A DNA stretch of 64,000 nucleotides, taken from contig NZ_MTBQ01000005.1 in assembly GCF_002153375.1 (NCBI RefSeq), positions 124,001 through 188,000 on the forward strand, given 5' to 3'. How positions within the stretch are numbered: position 1 is the first letter of the stretch; the number at the start of each line of letters is the position of its first letter. The translations under genes and the position numbers were made by a program. The notes under the pieces were generated by a model that saw nothing but the letters and a program-made list of their open reading frames with translations, had not been told where the DNA came from and did not search any database. This stretch comes from Oceanobacillus rekensis. GTDB lineage: Bacteria > Bacillota > Bacilli > Bacillales > Amphibacillaceae. Below, piece by piece: positions 35,588 to 44,836 of this stretch.

Positions 35588-35872
35588 ACTGAGTGTTAGA
35601 GGCACTCGGTCTTTTTTTGACTTAAAAAATAACTGAAATGAGTTTAGTGTAATTGGTGGCCGATAAAATACAAGTTTCCATGGATGATGTGCTATTGGAG
35701 TCAACAGATGGCATCACTGATACAGAGCTATCAAGGGTAAAGGAAAATCTAAAAGTGTTATTCAGCGGTGCGAGGGAGGAATTATTATTTTTACCTGACA
35801 GGATGTAGAGGAAAGAACTACCAAACCTATTGTTGTAGGTGATTCGGGACAGAGTGCCTGTCCCCCTGTCCC
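35541..35872. repeat. Complete REPIN-like element (332 bp)
   Basis: The left hairpin GGGACACGG-GGACAGACA-CCGCGTCCC (35541-35567) lies inside the coding end of the regulator gene. Then come terminator GACTGAGTGT / GCACTCGGTC with T7, the transposase-tail relic, and a right hairpin (35846-35872) with minus-strand GTAG that gives the stop of the CapA-like gene. One element thus ends two convergent genes. Confidence 0.85.
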
Positions 35873-36996
35873 TACCCCCCACTTGAAAATACAGCAACAT
35901 TTTCCTCCAAACTATAATCCTTATAAGCAATATCATTCTCTGGTATGTCATCACTTAGCGTTAATATTTTATTCAGCACACGTTCTGCTTCTGTTCCATC
36001 CAATGGTGTTGGTTGGTAGTTATTTCGATTTGTAACGGAAGAAATACTTGTTGGGATAATCTTTATATCCTTTTTATCCGTTAGCTCATCAAAGGCAAAA
36101 TGAAAGGTTTGCTGAAAAATAAATGTGTCTTTATCATCAGGATTTCGGTTTCCACCAAACATAAAGTTTCCAAGACTATAAACAATATATTTTGATTTAT
36201 ATTCCTCAACCCCTTGTACCACGTGCGGATGGTGACCAAGTACTAAATCTGCGCCTGCATCAATGGCGAACCTCCCCAGAGATTGCTGTGTCGCATTCGG
36301 ATGATAATGTCGCTCATCACCCCAATGAAAGTTAGTAATGACGATTTGTGCACCTTGTTCTTTTAATGAGGAGATATCTTTTTCAATTTGCTTGCGTACT
36401 TCACTTGTATCATTCCATCCGTTATAGCCTAAAGCACCGATTGTTATGTCATTTATTTCTTTTAGAAAAACCTTGTCGTATCCGAACGAATCGATATTAT
36501 ATGTATCAAGATTGGTAACTGTGTCTTGGTACCCCTTATCCAGATAATCAAACGTATGATTGTTAGCGAGATTTACTGCTTCAACACTCGATAAATTTAA
36601 AATTTCCGTATAGGAAGGTTTTCCAGCAAAGCGAAACGTTTTCTCAGCTTTATTTTGGCTGTTCGTTAAAGTGGTTTCTAGATTCACAATCGTCAAGTCG
36701 TCCTCTTCAAAGATCGGGGCAACATTTTTTCCGAAATGATCAAGGCCTGATTGGTCTACTTCATGATGAAATGTACCATGGTATCCAAAGCTATCATCAC
36801 TGCCTATCGTCACATCTCCTGCAGCACTTATCGTTAACGTGTTTTCATAATTAATTACGTCATCAACAATAGTAGCAAAATAATCTAAGTTAAGCGGGCC
36901 CGGTGTGCTAGCTGCCTGTATCTCTAGTTGTTGATCCGGTTGGTGAGATAAAAGAAAGGTAAGGTAAAGTAATAAAGGAACAGTCAGTTTTGCCAT
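35872..36996 (-). CDS. CapA-family (poly-gamma-glutamate synthesis-type) metallophosphoesterase-like protein
   Basis: A 374-residue exported protein (signal/anchor in residues 1-20). CapA blocks are present: ISAAGDVTIGSD, DLTIVNLETTLT, VNLANNHTFDYLDKG, NFHWGDERHYHPN, LGHHPHVVQG and YSLGNFMFGG. CapA proteins act in capsule or polyglutamate handling, but no capB or capC lies nearby, so the substrate is open. The C-terminus SSGG plus TAG is formed at the junction with a REP element. Confidence 0.85.
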   Translation of the reverse strand: MAKLTVPLLLYLTFLLSHQPDQQLEIQAASTPGPLNLDYFATIVDDVINYENTLTISAAGDVTIGSDDSFGYHGTFHHEVDQSGLDHFGKNVAPIFEEDDLTIVNLETTLTNSQNKAEKTFRFAGKPSYTEILNLSSVEAVNLANNHTFDYLDKGYQDTVTNLDTYNIDSFGYDKVFLKEINDITIGALGYNGWNDTSEVRKQIEKDISSLKEQGAQIVITNFHWGDERHYHPNATQQSLGRFAIDAGADLVLGHHPHVVQGVEEYKSKYIVYSLGNFMFGGNRNPDDKDTFIFQQTFHFAFDELTDKKDIKIIPTSISSVTNRNNYQPTPLDGTEAERVLNKILTLSDDIPENDIAYKDYSLEENVAVFSSGG

Positions 36997-37137
36997 CTTT
37001 TCAACTCCATTAATTATTGTTTCATTCTCATTTCTAGGATACGTTTTACATCATGTGTTTAGAATGATTATATAATTATAGCAAAATTAGAATATTCATT
37101 TATGGGTAATCGTACGACAAATACTTACAAAAGTCGC

Positions 37138-37567
37138 GGGACATGGGGACACGGGACATGGGGACAGACACTGTGTCCCGAAATATTTCCGTGGACGAGA
37201 CTAAGTGTTAGTGACACTTTGTATTTTCTTGCCTTAAAATACAAAAGTTAATTATTGCTTTCATATTATGTATTTGATTTATTACCTAACAATTGCTTTC
37301 AAAACCTCTGTTCAATCCTACATACGGAATACAAGTGCCTGCCCCACTGCATTGAAATGTTATAGTAGCAAAAAACTAAAAGGAGTGAAAGGTGTGTCGC
37401 TATAGACAGCTATCAGGGACGGGATAACAGAAAAATATCTAAAGAGTGTTATTCAGCGAGTTAATTGAAGGAGCGAAAATTTCTTTTCTACCTGATGGTA
37501 AGAGGAGGAGACCCACCAAGCCAATTAATGTAGATGTATTTGGGACAAGGCGCCAGACACCGCGTCC
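37138..37567. repeat. REPIN-like element, first of a tandem pair
   Basis: Two nested left hairpins (37138 and 37153-37179), mutated terminator (ACTAAGTGT / ACACTTTGT), interior with ATATCTAAAGAGTGTTATT (transposase-tail relic), ending at a shared hairpin (37542-37567). 36997-37137 holds only the CapA promoter region. Confidence 0.7.
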
Positions 37568-37923
37568 CGAAATACTTTCATGGACGAGACAAAGTATTAG
37601 TGATACTTGGTCTTTTTTTACCCCAAAAATATAAAAGTGAATTATAGCAATCATATTATGTCATTGCATTATTGCCTGATAATTGCTATCACAACCTCTG
37701 TCCGATCACCTACATATGGAATACAAGTGCCTGGCCAGCTGCATTGAAATGTTATATTAGAATAACTATAAGGAATAAAAAACAGTAGTATCTAAGGAGT
37801 GTTATTCAGCAGGTTAATTGACGGAGCGGAAATTTCTTTTCTACCTGATAGGATATAGAGGAAGGACCCACCAAGCCAAATATTGTAGATGTATTTGGGA
37901 CAAGGTGTCTGTCCCCGTGTCCC
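37542..37923. repeat. REPIN-like element, second of a tandem pair
   Basis: It starts at the shared hairpin (GGGACAAGG...CCGCGTCCC), continues with terminator stem (GACAAAGTAT / ATACTTGGTC, T7) and the same interior, and ends at hairpin 37897-37923. Head-to-tail joining through one common end suggests recombination between REP hairpins. The following 37924-38050 contains a minus-strand gene remnant (DDLKEYVEDILDKGRKG) that I cannot identify. Confidence 0.7.
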
Positions 37924-38102
37924 TTTAGCATAGTTAAACAAAGTCCTTCATATATTAAAATGGATTTATCCTTTTCTTCCCTTGTCCAGTATGTCTTCAA
38001 CATATTCCTTTAAATCATCATTATGTTTATGAAACATAGGATACAACTCCTTTAAAGCCTTTAGTTATTGAATATCATGTACGTGAAAAGAGGTTCTTAT
38101 AC

Positions 38103-38516
38103 ATGAAAATAGAAATTGAAATGAAGGATGAAACGTATGAAAAGATAAAAAATGTGGTCGACTGGATTAATTTAGATAATTCGATTCGCGGAAAAAGTGA
38201 TACCCCAGAAGCCAAGATAGAGGATTTTATAAAAGGCGCAACCATTTCGAAATTAATGGATGTAGAAACATTGGCCCCTTTATTAAATTCTGTGGGAATG
38301 GAAAGTTTAGAAATAAAAAATCGGTTTAAAGACATTGCTAAGGAAAAGAAAATGAAACAAGTTGATATTTGTAATAAAACGGGACTTAAAAAGGCGAATC
38401 TTAGTTTGATCTTTAATAATGAAAAAACGTTAAGAGCGGACACATTTTTTGCTATTTGGCTGATATTAGGTTGTCCACCTATTCATGAGTGTTTATATAT
38501 TGAAAAAGCCGAATGA
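38103..38516 (+). CDS. XRE-family helix-turn-helix protein
   Basis: A 137-residue cytoplasmic protein. The N-terminal 70 residues are charged and helical; the C-terminal half has a Cro/CI-type HTH (RFKDIAKEKKMKQVDICNKT then GLKKANLSLIFNNEKTL). Target genes are unknown and no phage genes are near. A good terminator follows. Confidence 0.75.
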   Translation: MKIEIEMKDETYEKIKNVVDWINLDNSIRGKSDTPEAKIEDFIKGATISKLMDVETLAPLLNSVGMESLEIKNRFKDIAKEKKMKQVDICNKTGLKKANLSLIFNNEKTLRADTFFAIWLILGCPPIHECLYIEKAE

Positions 38517-38531
38517 AATTATAGATATTTT

Positions 38532-38566
38532 TAGACAAAACGAGTGAAAAACTCGTTTTTTTTTTA
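38532..38566 (+). terminator. Intrinsic terminator after the XRE gene
   Basis: AAACGAGT-GAAA-ACTCGTTT followed by a run of T residues. Confidence 0.85.
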
Positions 38567-38801
38567 TTTTTTGGAATAGTACAAGTCACTACCGCCATAC
38601 GTTTAACTAAACTAAATAAAATAAGGTGAAAGTTTCTAATGGTTAAACTTCAAGTCGGGCTTTTATTGTAGAAACAAATCTTTTTCAACAAATGATAATT
38701 TTATCCGTCAGCCCCAATAAAAAGGAAGGGATCCATCCAGGACTAGAAGGAAAGCAGAACCCATCACTATATTCCTTTTAGAATGAAAGGGGGTGTTGCC
38801 A

Positions 38802-38885
38802 ATGACAGTATACGAGACAGTATATCTGATGGTTTCTTTCGGAATGCTAATCGTATCCATCCTGTCATTTCACAATAAAAAATAA
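38802..38885 (+). CDS. Putative holin-like toxin (type I toxin-antitoxin mini-protein)
   Basis: A 27-residue peptide (starts MTVYETVYLMVSFGMLIVSI, ends SFHNKK) behind GAAAGGGGGTG. A short acidic/aromatic start, one hydrophobic helix and a basic tail are typical of Firmicute holin-like toxins that depolarise the membrane. The 3' hairpin TAACCACC / GGTGGTTA (38883-38922) and a second hairpin formed by CCGTTAGTG / CACTAGCGG near 38974-38997 mark where the antisense antitoxin RNA would originate. A frameshifted relative is at 10510. Confidence 0.65.
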   Translation: MTVYETVYLMVSFGMLIVSILSFHNKK

Positions 38886-38998
38886 CCACCCTAAGCCTGG
38901 TCAGCTAATTGTAGGTGGTTATCTTATCACTTGAATAAGTGATTCGGCCCCTTAAAGGGCTATCGCGCTTTTCCCGTTAGTGTATCCGCACTAGCGGT
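38883..38998 (-). ncRNA. Possible antisense antitoxin RNA region for the mini-toxin
   Basis: Conserved stem-loops downstream of the toxin (TAACCACC/GGTGGTTA and CCGTTAGTG/CACTAGCGG) resemble those of known members, where a convergent RNA pairs with the toxin 3' end. Direct evidence of a promoter is weak. Confidence 0.3.
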
Positions 38999-39036
38999 CA
39001 TTTACATAGTATGTGGTAGTTCCTTCTTTTATGAAC

Positions 39037-39057
39037 GGGGACACAGGCACCTTGGCC
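39037..39057 (+). repeat. Remnant of a REP hairpin
   Basis: GGGGACACAGGCACCTTGGCC, a shortened REP end with lost pairing. Confidence 0.5.
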
Positions 39058-39132
39058 GAGAAGGTTGTACACAGCTCCCACCGCTTTAATTTGGTAAAGA
39101 AAGCGAATGCGCCAACCCCCATAGCCATCGAA

Positions 39133-39189
39133 ATACCACCCATTTGGTAATGGTTTCTTGTCAGTTCTATTAAACCAAATGGGTGGTAT
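39133..39189. terminator. Bidirectional-type hairpin at the end of the M20 hydrolase gene
   Basis: A perfect 16-bp stem, ATACCACCCATTTGGT with its complement (39174-39189). It lies between the toxin region and the leftward hydrolase operon. Confidence 0.65.
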
Positions 39190-39260
39190 CCTTTTTTGAA
39201 CCATTATATAATTTAAATATCAGTTTGGATTCTTAGTATCCCTTGACCTATCCCGCTATC

Positions 39261-40436
39261 TCACTTATTCAAATAAGCCCAAGCATATTGTGCGTATAAT
39301 TCCGCACCAGTTTTAAGTGCATCCTCATCGATATTGAATCTTCCGTGATGGTGTGCCCATTCTGTATCTTTTTCTGGATTTCCACTACCGACTAATGCAA
39401 AGCTTCCGGGTGCTTGATCTAGGAAGAAACTAAAATCTTCTGCCCCCATGGTAGGCTGTTGGTCATAGACGGCGTCTTCACCAAAGGCTTCTTGTGCAAT
39501 CTGCTGAACGAGGTGGGCACTGTTTGTTTCATTAATTACTGCATCGGTTCCTCTTGTATATGTTACTTTAGCTTTTGCTCCATAAAGACTCGCAACTGTA
39601 TTCGCATAGTGCTCTAACTCTCTTTCTACATGATCTCTCGTTTTACTATCAAAGGTACGAACGGTACCTTCAATGAGCGCATTTTCTGCAATCACATTAA
39701 ATCTTGTCCCGACAATCATTTTCCCAATCGTAAGCACTGCTGGCTCAAGCGGATCAATGGTTCTAGATACGACCGATTGCACATTCATGACGAAGGAAGA
39801 AGCAACGACTGCTGCATCAATCGTATCTTGTGGTATTGCGCCATGACCTCCTCTACCTGTAAACTCTATTTTGAAAATATCTGCTGCAGCGAATGCTGGA
39901 CCTGGATTACACACGATCTTATTTGTTGGGGTTTGTGACCAAATATGAATACCGAATACATTATCAACCCCGTCCATTGCACCTTGTTTAACCATCTCTT
40001 TGGCACCTTGTGCTACTTCTTCAGCCGGTTGGAATATAAGCCTGACAGTTCCAGGAATTTCATCTTTCACTTGATGTAAGGCCTTTGCCGCAAATAGAAG
40101 CATGGAAGTGTGGGCATCATGTCCACACGCATGCATTTTCCCTTCGAATTTAGAAGTGTAGGCCAAATCTTTATTTATTTCCTGAACAAATAATGCGTCC
40201 ATATCGCCGCGAAGTGCAACCGTTCCACCTGGTTTAGCCCCTTTAATTTCTGCAATTACGCCGGTAGGATTTGTTCTTCGATAGGCGATACCTAGTTGAT
40301 CTAATTGTTCACAAATAAATGCAGTCGTATTTTCTTCTTCCCAAGATAGTTCTGGTTCACTGTGTAATTTTCTGCGTGTAGCGATTAATTCTTCTTCATG
40401 TTCGGTAATATATGCTTTGATTGCTTCGTTGATCAT
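39261..40436 (-). CDS. M20-family amidohydrolase (hippurate/IAA-amino-acid hydrolase type)
   Basis: A 391-residue cytoplasmic metallo-amidase: GDMDALFVQE, the HACGHDAHTSMLL zinc block, EEVAQGAKEM and a C-terminal MGAEDFSFFL motif. It removes an acyl group from N-acyl amino acids or related amides. It overlaps the upstream carbamoylase gene by 4 bp (ATGA), so the two are translationally coupled and probably act on successive steps of one amide-degradation route. Exact substrate not readable. Confidence 0.92.
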   Translation of the reverse strand: MINEAIKAYITEHEEELIATRRKLHSEPELSWEEENTTAFICEQLDQLGIAYRRTNPTGVIAEIKGAKPGGTVALRGDMDALFVQEINKDLAYTSKFEGKMHACGHDAHTSMLLFAAKALHQVKDEIPGTVRLIFQPAEEVAQGAKEMVKQGAMDGVDNVFGIHIWSQTPTNKIVCNPGPAFAAADIFKIEFTGRGGHGAIPQDTIDAAVVASSFVMNVQSVVSRTIDPLEPAVLTIGKMIVGTRFNVIAENALIEGTVRTFDSKTRDHVERELEHYANTVASLYGAKAKVTYTRGTDAVINETNSAHLVQQIAQEAFGEDAVYDQQPTMGAEDFSFFLDQAPGSFALVGSGNPEKDTEWAHHHGRFNIDEDALKTGAELYAQYAWAYLNK

Positions 40437-41671
40437 CCAATTTCCGCCTCCGTTAATTTTTTTGCTGTTTCAAATAATATGTCTACCCCTTGAGCTAAAT
40501 GTTCTAGATCAGACCATTCCTCTGGACAATGGCTTAATCCGTCTTTACTTGGTATAAAGATAAGCCCGGCTTCTGTGAAATCTGAAAAGATCATTGCATC
40601 ATGACCAGCACCGCTTTGCATCGGAATATAAGAAATCCCTAGTTTTTCAGTGGATTCTTTAAATGAAGAACGGACCTCTTTACTTAATTCTTTCGGTTGC
40701 ATATATAAATGCTGGTGGATGGAAGTATGAATCCCATTTTTTTGATGAGATGCAATGAGTGTTTTTGCTTTTTGCATCACCCGCCTGATCGATGCTTCTT
40801 CACCAGAGCGAAGATCAATCGTAAAGACTACTTTTTGTGGAATAACATTCGCGCCATTTGGATATACGGCAAACTTACCAGTTGTAATGACTGTACCATT
40901 CGATTCATCTTGTACTAGATTTGGCAATTCGGAAACAAGGCTTGACGCTGTAATTAATGCATCTGACCGGCGATCCATTGGTGTTGTACCAGCATGTCCT
41001 GCTTTTCCTTCTACTGTCACTTCGAGCTGTGTCAATCCGACAATAGTATCGACAACACCGATTGAAATATTTTCTTCTTCTAAAATCGGACCTTGTTCAA
41101 TGTGTAATTCTAAAAATGCTTTCATCGTTTTTTGTTCACGATGTTTAGGGAGTGTTGGATCGAGTCCCGCCTGTTGCATTGCTTCAGTAACAGAGATTCC
41201 ATCCTTATCACGAATCGTATGGAAATCCTCCTCATCAATCAATCCATTCATCCCACGGGAACCCATTAAACCTTCACCAAAACGAGAACCTTCCTCCTCG
41301 ATCATTGCGATCACTTCTAATGGATATGCCGGTTTGATTTGCTGTTCCTGGAATAAAGCTGCAACTTCAAGCCCTGCGATCACACCCGCTGGCCCGTCAA
41401 AATTGCCGCCATGTGGGACGCTGTCAAAATGAGAACCAACCAGAACGCTAGGAGCATTTTCGATCGTGCCTTCCAACTTTCCAAAAATATTACCAAGACC
41501 ATCTTCTCTTACTGTTAAACCATATTGTTCCATCTTTTCTTTAATATACGTACGCGTTTTCACGTCTTCGGGACTATAGGAATATCGTGTCATTCCTTCA
41601 TTTGGTGTTGCGGTAAACTTACTAAATGTTTTAAAATGATGCTTGATTCTCTCTTTATTTGCCAACTCCAT
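40433..41671 (-). CDS. Zn-dependent hydantoinase/carbamoylase-family amidase (AllC-like)
   Basis: A 412-residue M20-fold enzyme of the allantoate amidohydrolase / N-carbamoyl-amino-acid hydrolase group: GSHFDSVPHGGNFDGPAGV metal block, EEEGSRFGEGLMGSRG, ELHIEQGPILE and GRAGH-like VEGKAGHAGTTPMDRR. It hydrolyses carbamoyl or ureido groups, releasing ammonia. ATG 41671 is preferred over the GTG directly before it, with GGAGGAG upstream. No other purine-degradation genes are present, so allantoate itself is not certain. Confidence 0.9.
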   Translation of the reverse strand: MELANKERIKHHFKTFSKFTATPNEGMTRYSYSPEDVKTRTYIKEKMEQYGLTVREDGLGNIFGKLEGTIENAPSVLVGSHFDSVPHGGNFDGPAGVIAGLEVAALFQEQQIKPAYPLEVIAMIEEEGSRFGEGLMGSRGMNGLIDEEDFHTIRDKDGISVTEAMQQAGLDPTLPKHREQKTMKAFLELHIEQGPILEEENISIGVVDTIVGLTQLEVTVEGKAGHAGTTPMDRRSDALITASSLVSELPNLVQDESNGTVITTGKFAVYPNGANVIPQKVVFTIDLRSGEEASIRRVMQKAKTLIASHQKNGIHTSIHQHLYMQPKELSKEVRSSFKESTEKLGISYIPMQSGAGHDAMIFSDFTEAGLIFIPSKDGLSHCPEEWSDLEHLAQGVDILFETAKKLTEAEIG

Positions 41672-41717
41672 CACGTCTCCTCCATATTAAAAAGCTTATA
41701 GCCGGGCTTAGAAAATG

Positions 41718-41747
41718 GAAAAAATCGAGTAAGTGTACTTACCCGAT
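41718..41747 (-). terminator. Intrinsic terminator after the permease gene
   Basis: Minus strand ATCGGGTAAGT / ACTTACTCGAT followed by T6. It separates the membrane protein transcript from the hydrolase genes, which therefore need their own promoter. Confidence 0.8.
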
Positions 41748-41790
41748 TCATCCCTAAATCCGCAGAGCAGATCTTAATTCTAATCTATCC

Positions 41791-42981
41791 TTACTGCAAG
41801 AATGTGACAAAGGTTCCTGCAAGGATAACAGATACAATGGTTACCGTAATAAATCCACCGACTAACATTGGTGGCAGCATATGACTTAGCAGTGCTGCTC
41901 TCTCTTTTTCATCACTTGTCATCGATTCTACCACTTCATTCGTAATAATATAATCGGCTGGGAATCCATATAATGCTGTTAGGGATACAGCATATGCCAT
42001 TTCTTTACTAACTTTTAAGACCTTGCCCATAATCCAGGAGAAAATATACATTCCGATCATACCTATCACAATCGTACCTATTAATAAACTTAGAATTTCA
42101 AGCAACATACTTGGGGTAGCATCTTTTAATCCATCAAAAATAAATAGCAGTAAAACCAATATCGTAAAGCCAAATCCATTTGCTTTTTCAAGAACGCGCG
42201 GTTCTAAAAAGCCAATACTTGCAGCAATAACACCAAATAGTAAACAAAGCACGTATGGATGAATCGTTACGATTGGTTCCACTAACACGGAAGCGAGATA
42301 GGCCAAATAGGCAACGACGGATAATCTAAAGAACTTAAAGAAATTAGTGTTGTATTTTTCAGGTAATTTTTCAAATAGTTTTAGCTTACGTTCCTCAGCA
42401 GCTTCAGGCTCCACGGCCCCCGCTTCAACTGTTATTTCGCCATTACGAAATTTCTGCAGGTAATTTTTCCCTTCTCTTTTTAACATGATTGAAGTTAAAG
42501 GGTAACCAACGAACCCTTGCACAACATAAATGACGATAGCAAAAACAGATAAACTGGTAAGTCCTGCTACCTGAGCCCCCTCAGACATAATGAGTGCCGA
42601 TACAATACCACCTACCAAAGGAGGAACGGCGACAATCATTGCTTCAAAACCAAATATCATGGTTCCAATAGTAAGTAATAATACAGCTGCCCCAGAAATA
42701 CCGGCCAGTGCAATTAAAATGGTTTTCCATTGTTTTTTTAATTCTTTCAATGAAAGCATGGTACCCATATTTGTAATGAGCAAGAAAATCGCCATCGTCA
42801 CCACTACAGGTGGAATACCAGCAATTTCCACAATATCTCTTGGGAAGAACGTCCAATACCCAATGATGAAAAGAACTGCACTAACAAATACGGATGGTAT
42901 CCAAGCTTTCGTACGTATGGACACTGCATCTCCTATAAATAAAATAGCAGTTAATAATACTAGAGCTAACATCTGAGACAT
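41791..42981 (-). CDS. Uncharacterised 10-12 helix membrane protein, probable transporter
   Basis: A 396-residue integral membrane protein with evenly spaced hydrophobic segments and a central cytoplasmic loop (about 175-215, rich in Glu/Lys). It resembles ion-coupled carboxylate carriers in outline (LVGGIVSALIMSEGAQVAGL, inverted-repeat feel) but I cannot name the family. It lies upstream of two amide hydrolases in the same direction and is a good candidate importer for their substrate. Confidence 0.6.
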   Translation of the reverse strand: MSQMLALVLLTAILFIGDAVSIRTKAWIPSVFVSAVLFIIGYWTFFPRDIVEIAGIPPVVVTMAIFLLITNMGTMLSLKELKKQWKTILIALAGISGAAVLLLTIGTMIFGFEAMIVAVPPLVGGIVSALIMSEGAQVAGLTSLSVFAIVIYVVQGFVGYPLTSIMLKREGKNYLQKFRNGEITVEAGAVEPEAAEERKLKLFEKLPEKYNTNFFKFFRLSVVAYLAYLASVLVEPIVTIHPYVLCLLFGVIAASIGFLEPRVLEKANGFGFTILVLLLFIFDGLKDATPSMLLEILSLLIGTIVIGMIGMYIFSWIMGKVLKVSKEMAYAVSLTALYGFPADYIITNEVVESMTSDEKERAALLSHMLPPMLVGGFITVTIVSVILAGTFVTFLQ

Positions 42982-43087
42982 TTATCATACCTTCTTTCTA
43001 CAAAATTCGACATTTTTCTAAAAACATAAGGATTATTATAAACAGTTTCCTTACAGAATTCAATGACAATTTAAGGGACATGGGTAA

Positions 43088-43436
43088 GGGACTAGGGGAC
43101 AGGCACCGCGTCCCGAAATAATTCCGTGGATGAGACTGTGTTAGAGTACTTAATTTATACTATGTATTTGTATTATGGCTTTATAATTGCTTTCATAACC
43201 TGTCCGATTACGTGAAGGGACATGGGGACAGGCACTTTGTCCCAGATTAATTCATGATAGAGATGAAGTGTTAGTGATAAAAGGGGTGAAAGGTGCTTCT
43301 CGACAGCTATTAGGAATATATAAAGGATGTTATTCAGCGGGTTAAATGACGGAGGGGGATGCCTTTCTTCCTGATAGGAGGGAGGGAAGATTACTATTGT
43401 AGACGCTTTAGGGACAAGGTGCCTGTCCCCCTGTCC
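43088..43436. repeat. REPIN-like element with an extra internal left end
   Basis: Left hairpin GGGACTAGG...CCGCGTCCC (43088-43114), a second left hairpin GGGACATGG...CTTTGTCCC (43217-43243), interior with GGATGTTATTCAGCGGGTTAA, and a right hairpin (43411-43436) whose minus-strand GTAG ends the DUF202 gene. The terminator is largely eroded. Confidence 0.75.
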
Positions 43437-43825
43437 TACATAACCATAAATTGGATTAAAATATAAGCAATAGCGATCAGAATCACAATTAGTAAAACGA
43501 GTGAACCCCATATGACGAAGAAATAGGAAGATTGAAAGTTTTGCGCTTGGATTTGTTTTCGCTTCCTTAAATATTGAACAGCCGCAGTTATAATCAGACC
43601 AATACCAAACACGCCGGATAGGATACTAATCAGAACCGCCAGAAGATCACTTACCCGATGACTTTGCCCGATGGTTAAATGATAACTGATGGTTAAAAAA
43701 CCAATTCCTATGATTGCTAATGCTGTCCGTATCCAAGCTAAATACGTGCGCTCATTAGCCAAGTGCTGCTGGGCAACTCTCAGTTGATTTTCTTCTTTTT
43801 CCTTATTCCAAATTTTACCTGCCAT
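43436..43825 (-). CDS. DUF202/YidH-family membrane protein
   Basis: A 129-residue protein with three membrane helices and the DUF202 signature LANERTYLAWIRTALAIIGI near the N-terminus. Function unknown in the family. ATG 43825 (MAGKIW) is preferred because AGGTGG precedes it; a start 39 bases upstream has no ribosome site. The final VM plus TAG lie at the REP junction. Confidence 0.85.
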   Translation of the reverse strand: MAGKIWNKEKEENQLRVAQQHLANERTYLAWIRTALAIIGIGFLTISYHLTIGQSHRVSDLLAVLISILSGVFGIGLIITAAVQYLRKRKQIQAQNFQSSYFFVIWGSLVLLIVILIAIAYILIQFMVM

Positions 43826-43873
43826 AGATTCCAAACCACCTAAATAAGAAGTTATTTCATACAAACAAAATCA

Positions 43874-44836
43874 TCAATATGTATCTTTATCCGTTACACA
43901 GCGAAATCCGGTATTTCCTGTTGAACTGTCTGGTGTATTGGATGACCTTGCTGCGACCCGGTAACGATTACAGTATGAATCATGACAAAGATATGATCCT
44001 CCGCGAATCACCCTGCTCATTCCGAGTTTCGGACCCTTTGGATTATCATTGCTGCCTTTTTGGTCAGGCTGGTCAGTAAACCAGTCCATACACCACTCCC
44101 ATACATTTCCGGCTGTATTATAAAGTCCGTACCTATTCGGAGGAAATGACTTTGCTGGAGCTGTACCGAGATAGCCGTCTTCTGCCGTATTCATTATTGG
44201 GAAATCACCTTGCCAAATATTGCAAACATGTTTCCCTTCCGGCATGAATTCATCTCCCCACGGGTAGCGCTTTTGTTCCAAACCACCACGGGCAGCATAT
44301 TCCCATTCCGCTTCAGTTGGAAGCCGTTTGCCTGCCCATTTACAGTATGCAGCTGCATCATTCCATGACACATGTACAACCGGATGATCCATTCTGTCTT
44401 CAATCGACGAATCCGGGCCTTCCGGGTGATTCCATGCTGCCCCTTCCACAACGACCCACCATGGAGTTCCAGCGACAGTCTGGGTCACAAGCTGCATCGC
44501 TGTTTCCGATAAAAATAAATGAAATACAAATGACCAGCCAAATTTTTCAGCATCTGTGACATAGCCTGTATCCTTGATAAACGTTTTAAATTCTGCATTT
44601 GTTACTGCATATGTATCCAAATAAAAGGAATCGACAGTCACATCGCGAATTGGCCCTTCGCCATCTGCCGGAAAACCGTCCAGGTCCTCGGTACCCATTT
44701 TAAACGTTCCGCCCGGGATAAAAATCATTTTAGCTCTTTCTATCTTTTTCGCTGCTTGCGTAATTTCTGTAACCTCTGATTGATTTGAGTTATTTATCTG
44801 CAGGCGACTGGCACTGCAACATGATTTCTTTACCAT
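43874..44836 (-). CDS. Formylglycine-generating enzyme (sulfatase-modifying factor)
   Basis: A 320-residue cytoplasmic protein of the SUMF1/FGE-sulfatase family: MIFIPGGTFKMGTED at the start, RLPTEAEWEYAARGG, NVWEWCMDW and RVIRGGSYLCHDSYC, with the catalytic copper-binding Cys pair at about residues 284 and 289. It oxidises the Cys of CxPSR in sulfatases to formylglycine. The divergent neighbour at 45016 is exactly such a sulfatase. The N-terminal 35 residues (with KKSCCSAS) are an extension of unknown role. Confidence 0.93.
   Translation of the reverse strand: MVKKSCCSASRLQINNSNQSEVTEITQAAKKIERAKMIFIPGGTFKMGTEDLDGFPADGEGPIRDVTVDSFYLDTYAVTNAEFKTFIKDTGYVTDAEKFGWSFVFHLFLSETAMQLVTQTVAGTPWWVVVEGAAWNHPEGPDSSIEDRMDHPVVHVSWNDAAAYCKWAGKRLPTEAEWEYAARGGLEQKRYPWGDEFMPEGKHVCNIWQGDFPIMNTAEDGYLGTAPAKSFPPNRYGLYNTAGNVWEWCMDWFTDQPDQKGSNDNPKGPKLGMSRVIRGGSYLCHDSYCNRYRVAARSSNTPDSSTGNTGFRCVTDKDTY

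Noticed and set aside
37806-38003. Minus-strand 65-residue protein at the edge of a REP element
   Set aside because: Half of the frame is REP sequence; the remainder is an unidentifiable remnant in shifted frames.
38103-38885. Prophage remnant (XRE regulator plus holin-like gene)
   Set aside because: No other phage genes; the small peptide fits chromosomal type I toxins better.
40755-41432. 225-residue plus-strand frame opposite the carbamoylase gene
   Set aside because: Shadow of a well-conserved minus-strand enzyme, without ribosome site.
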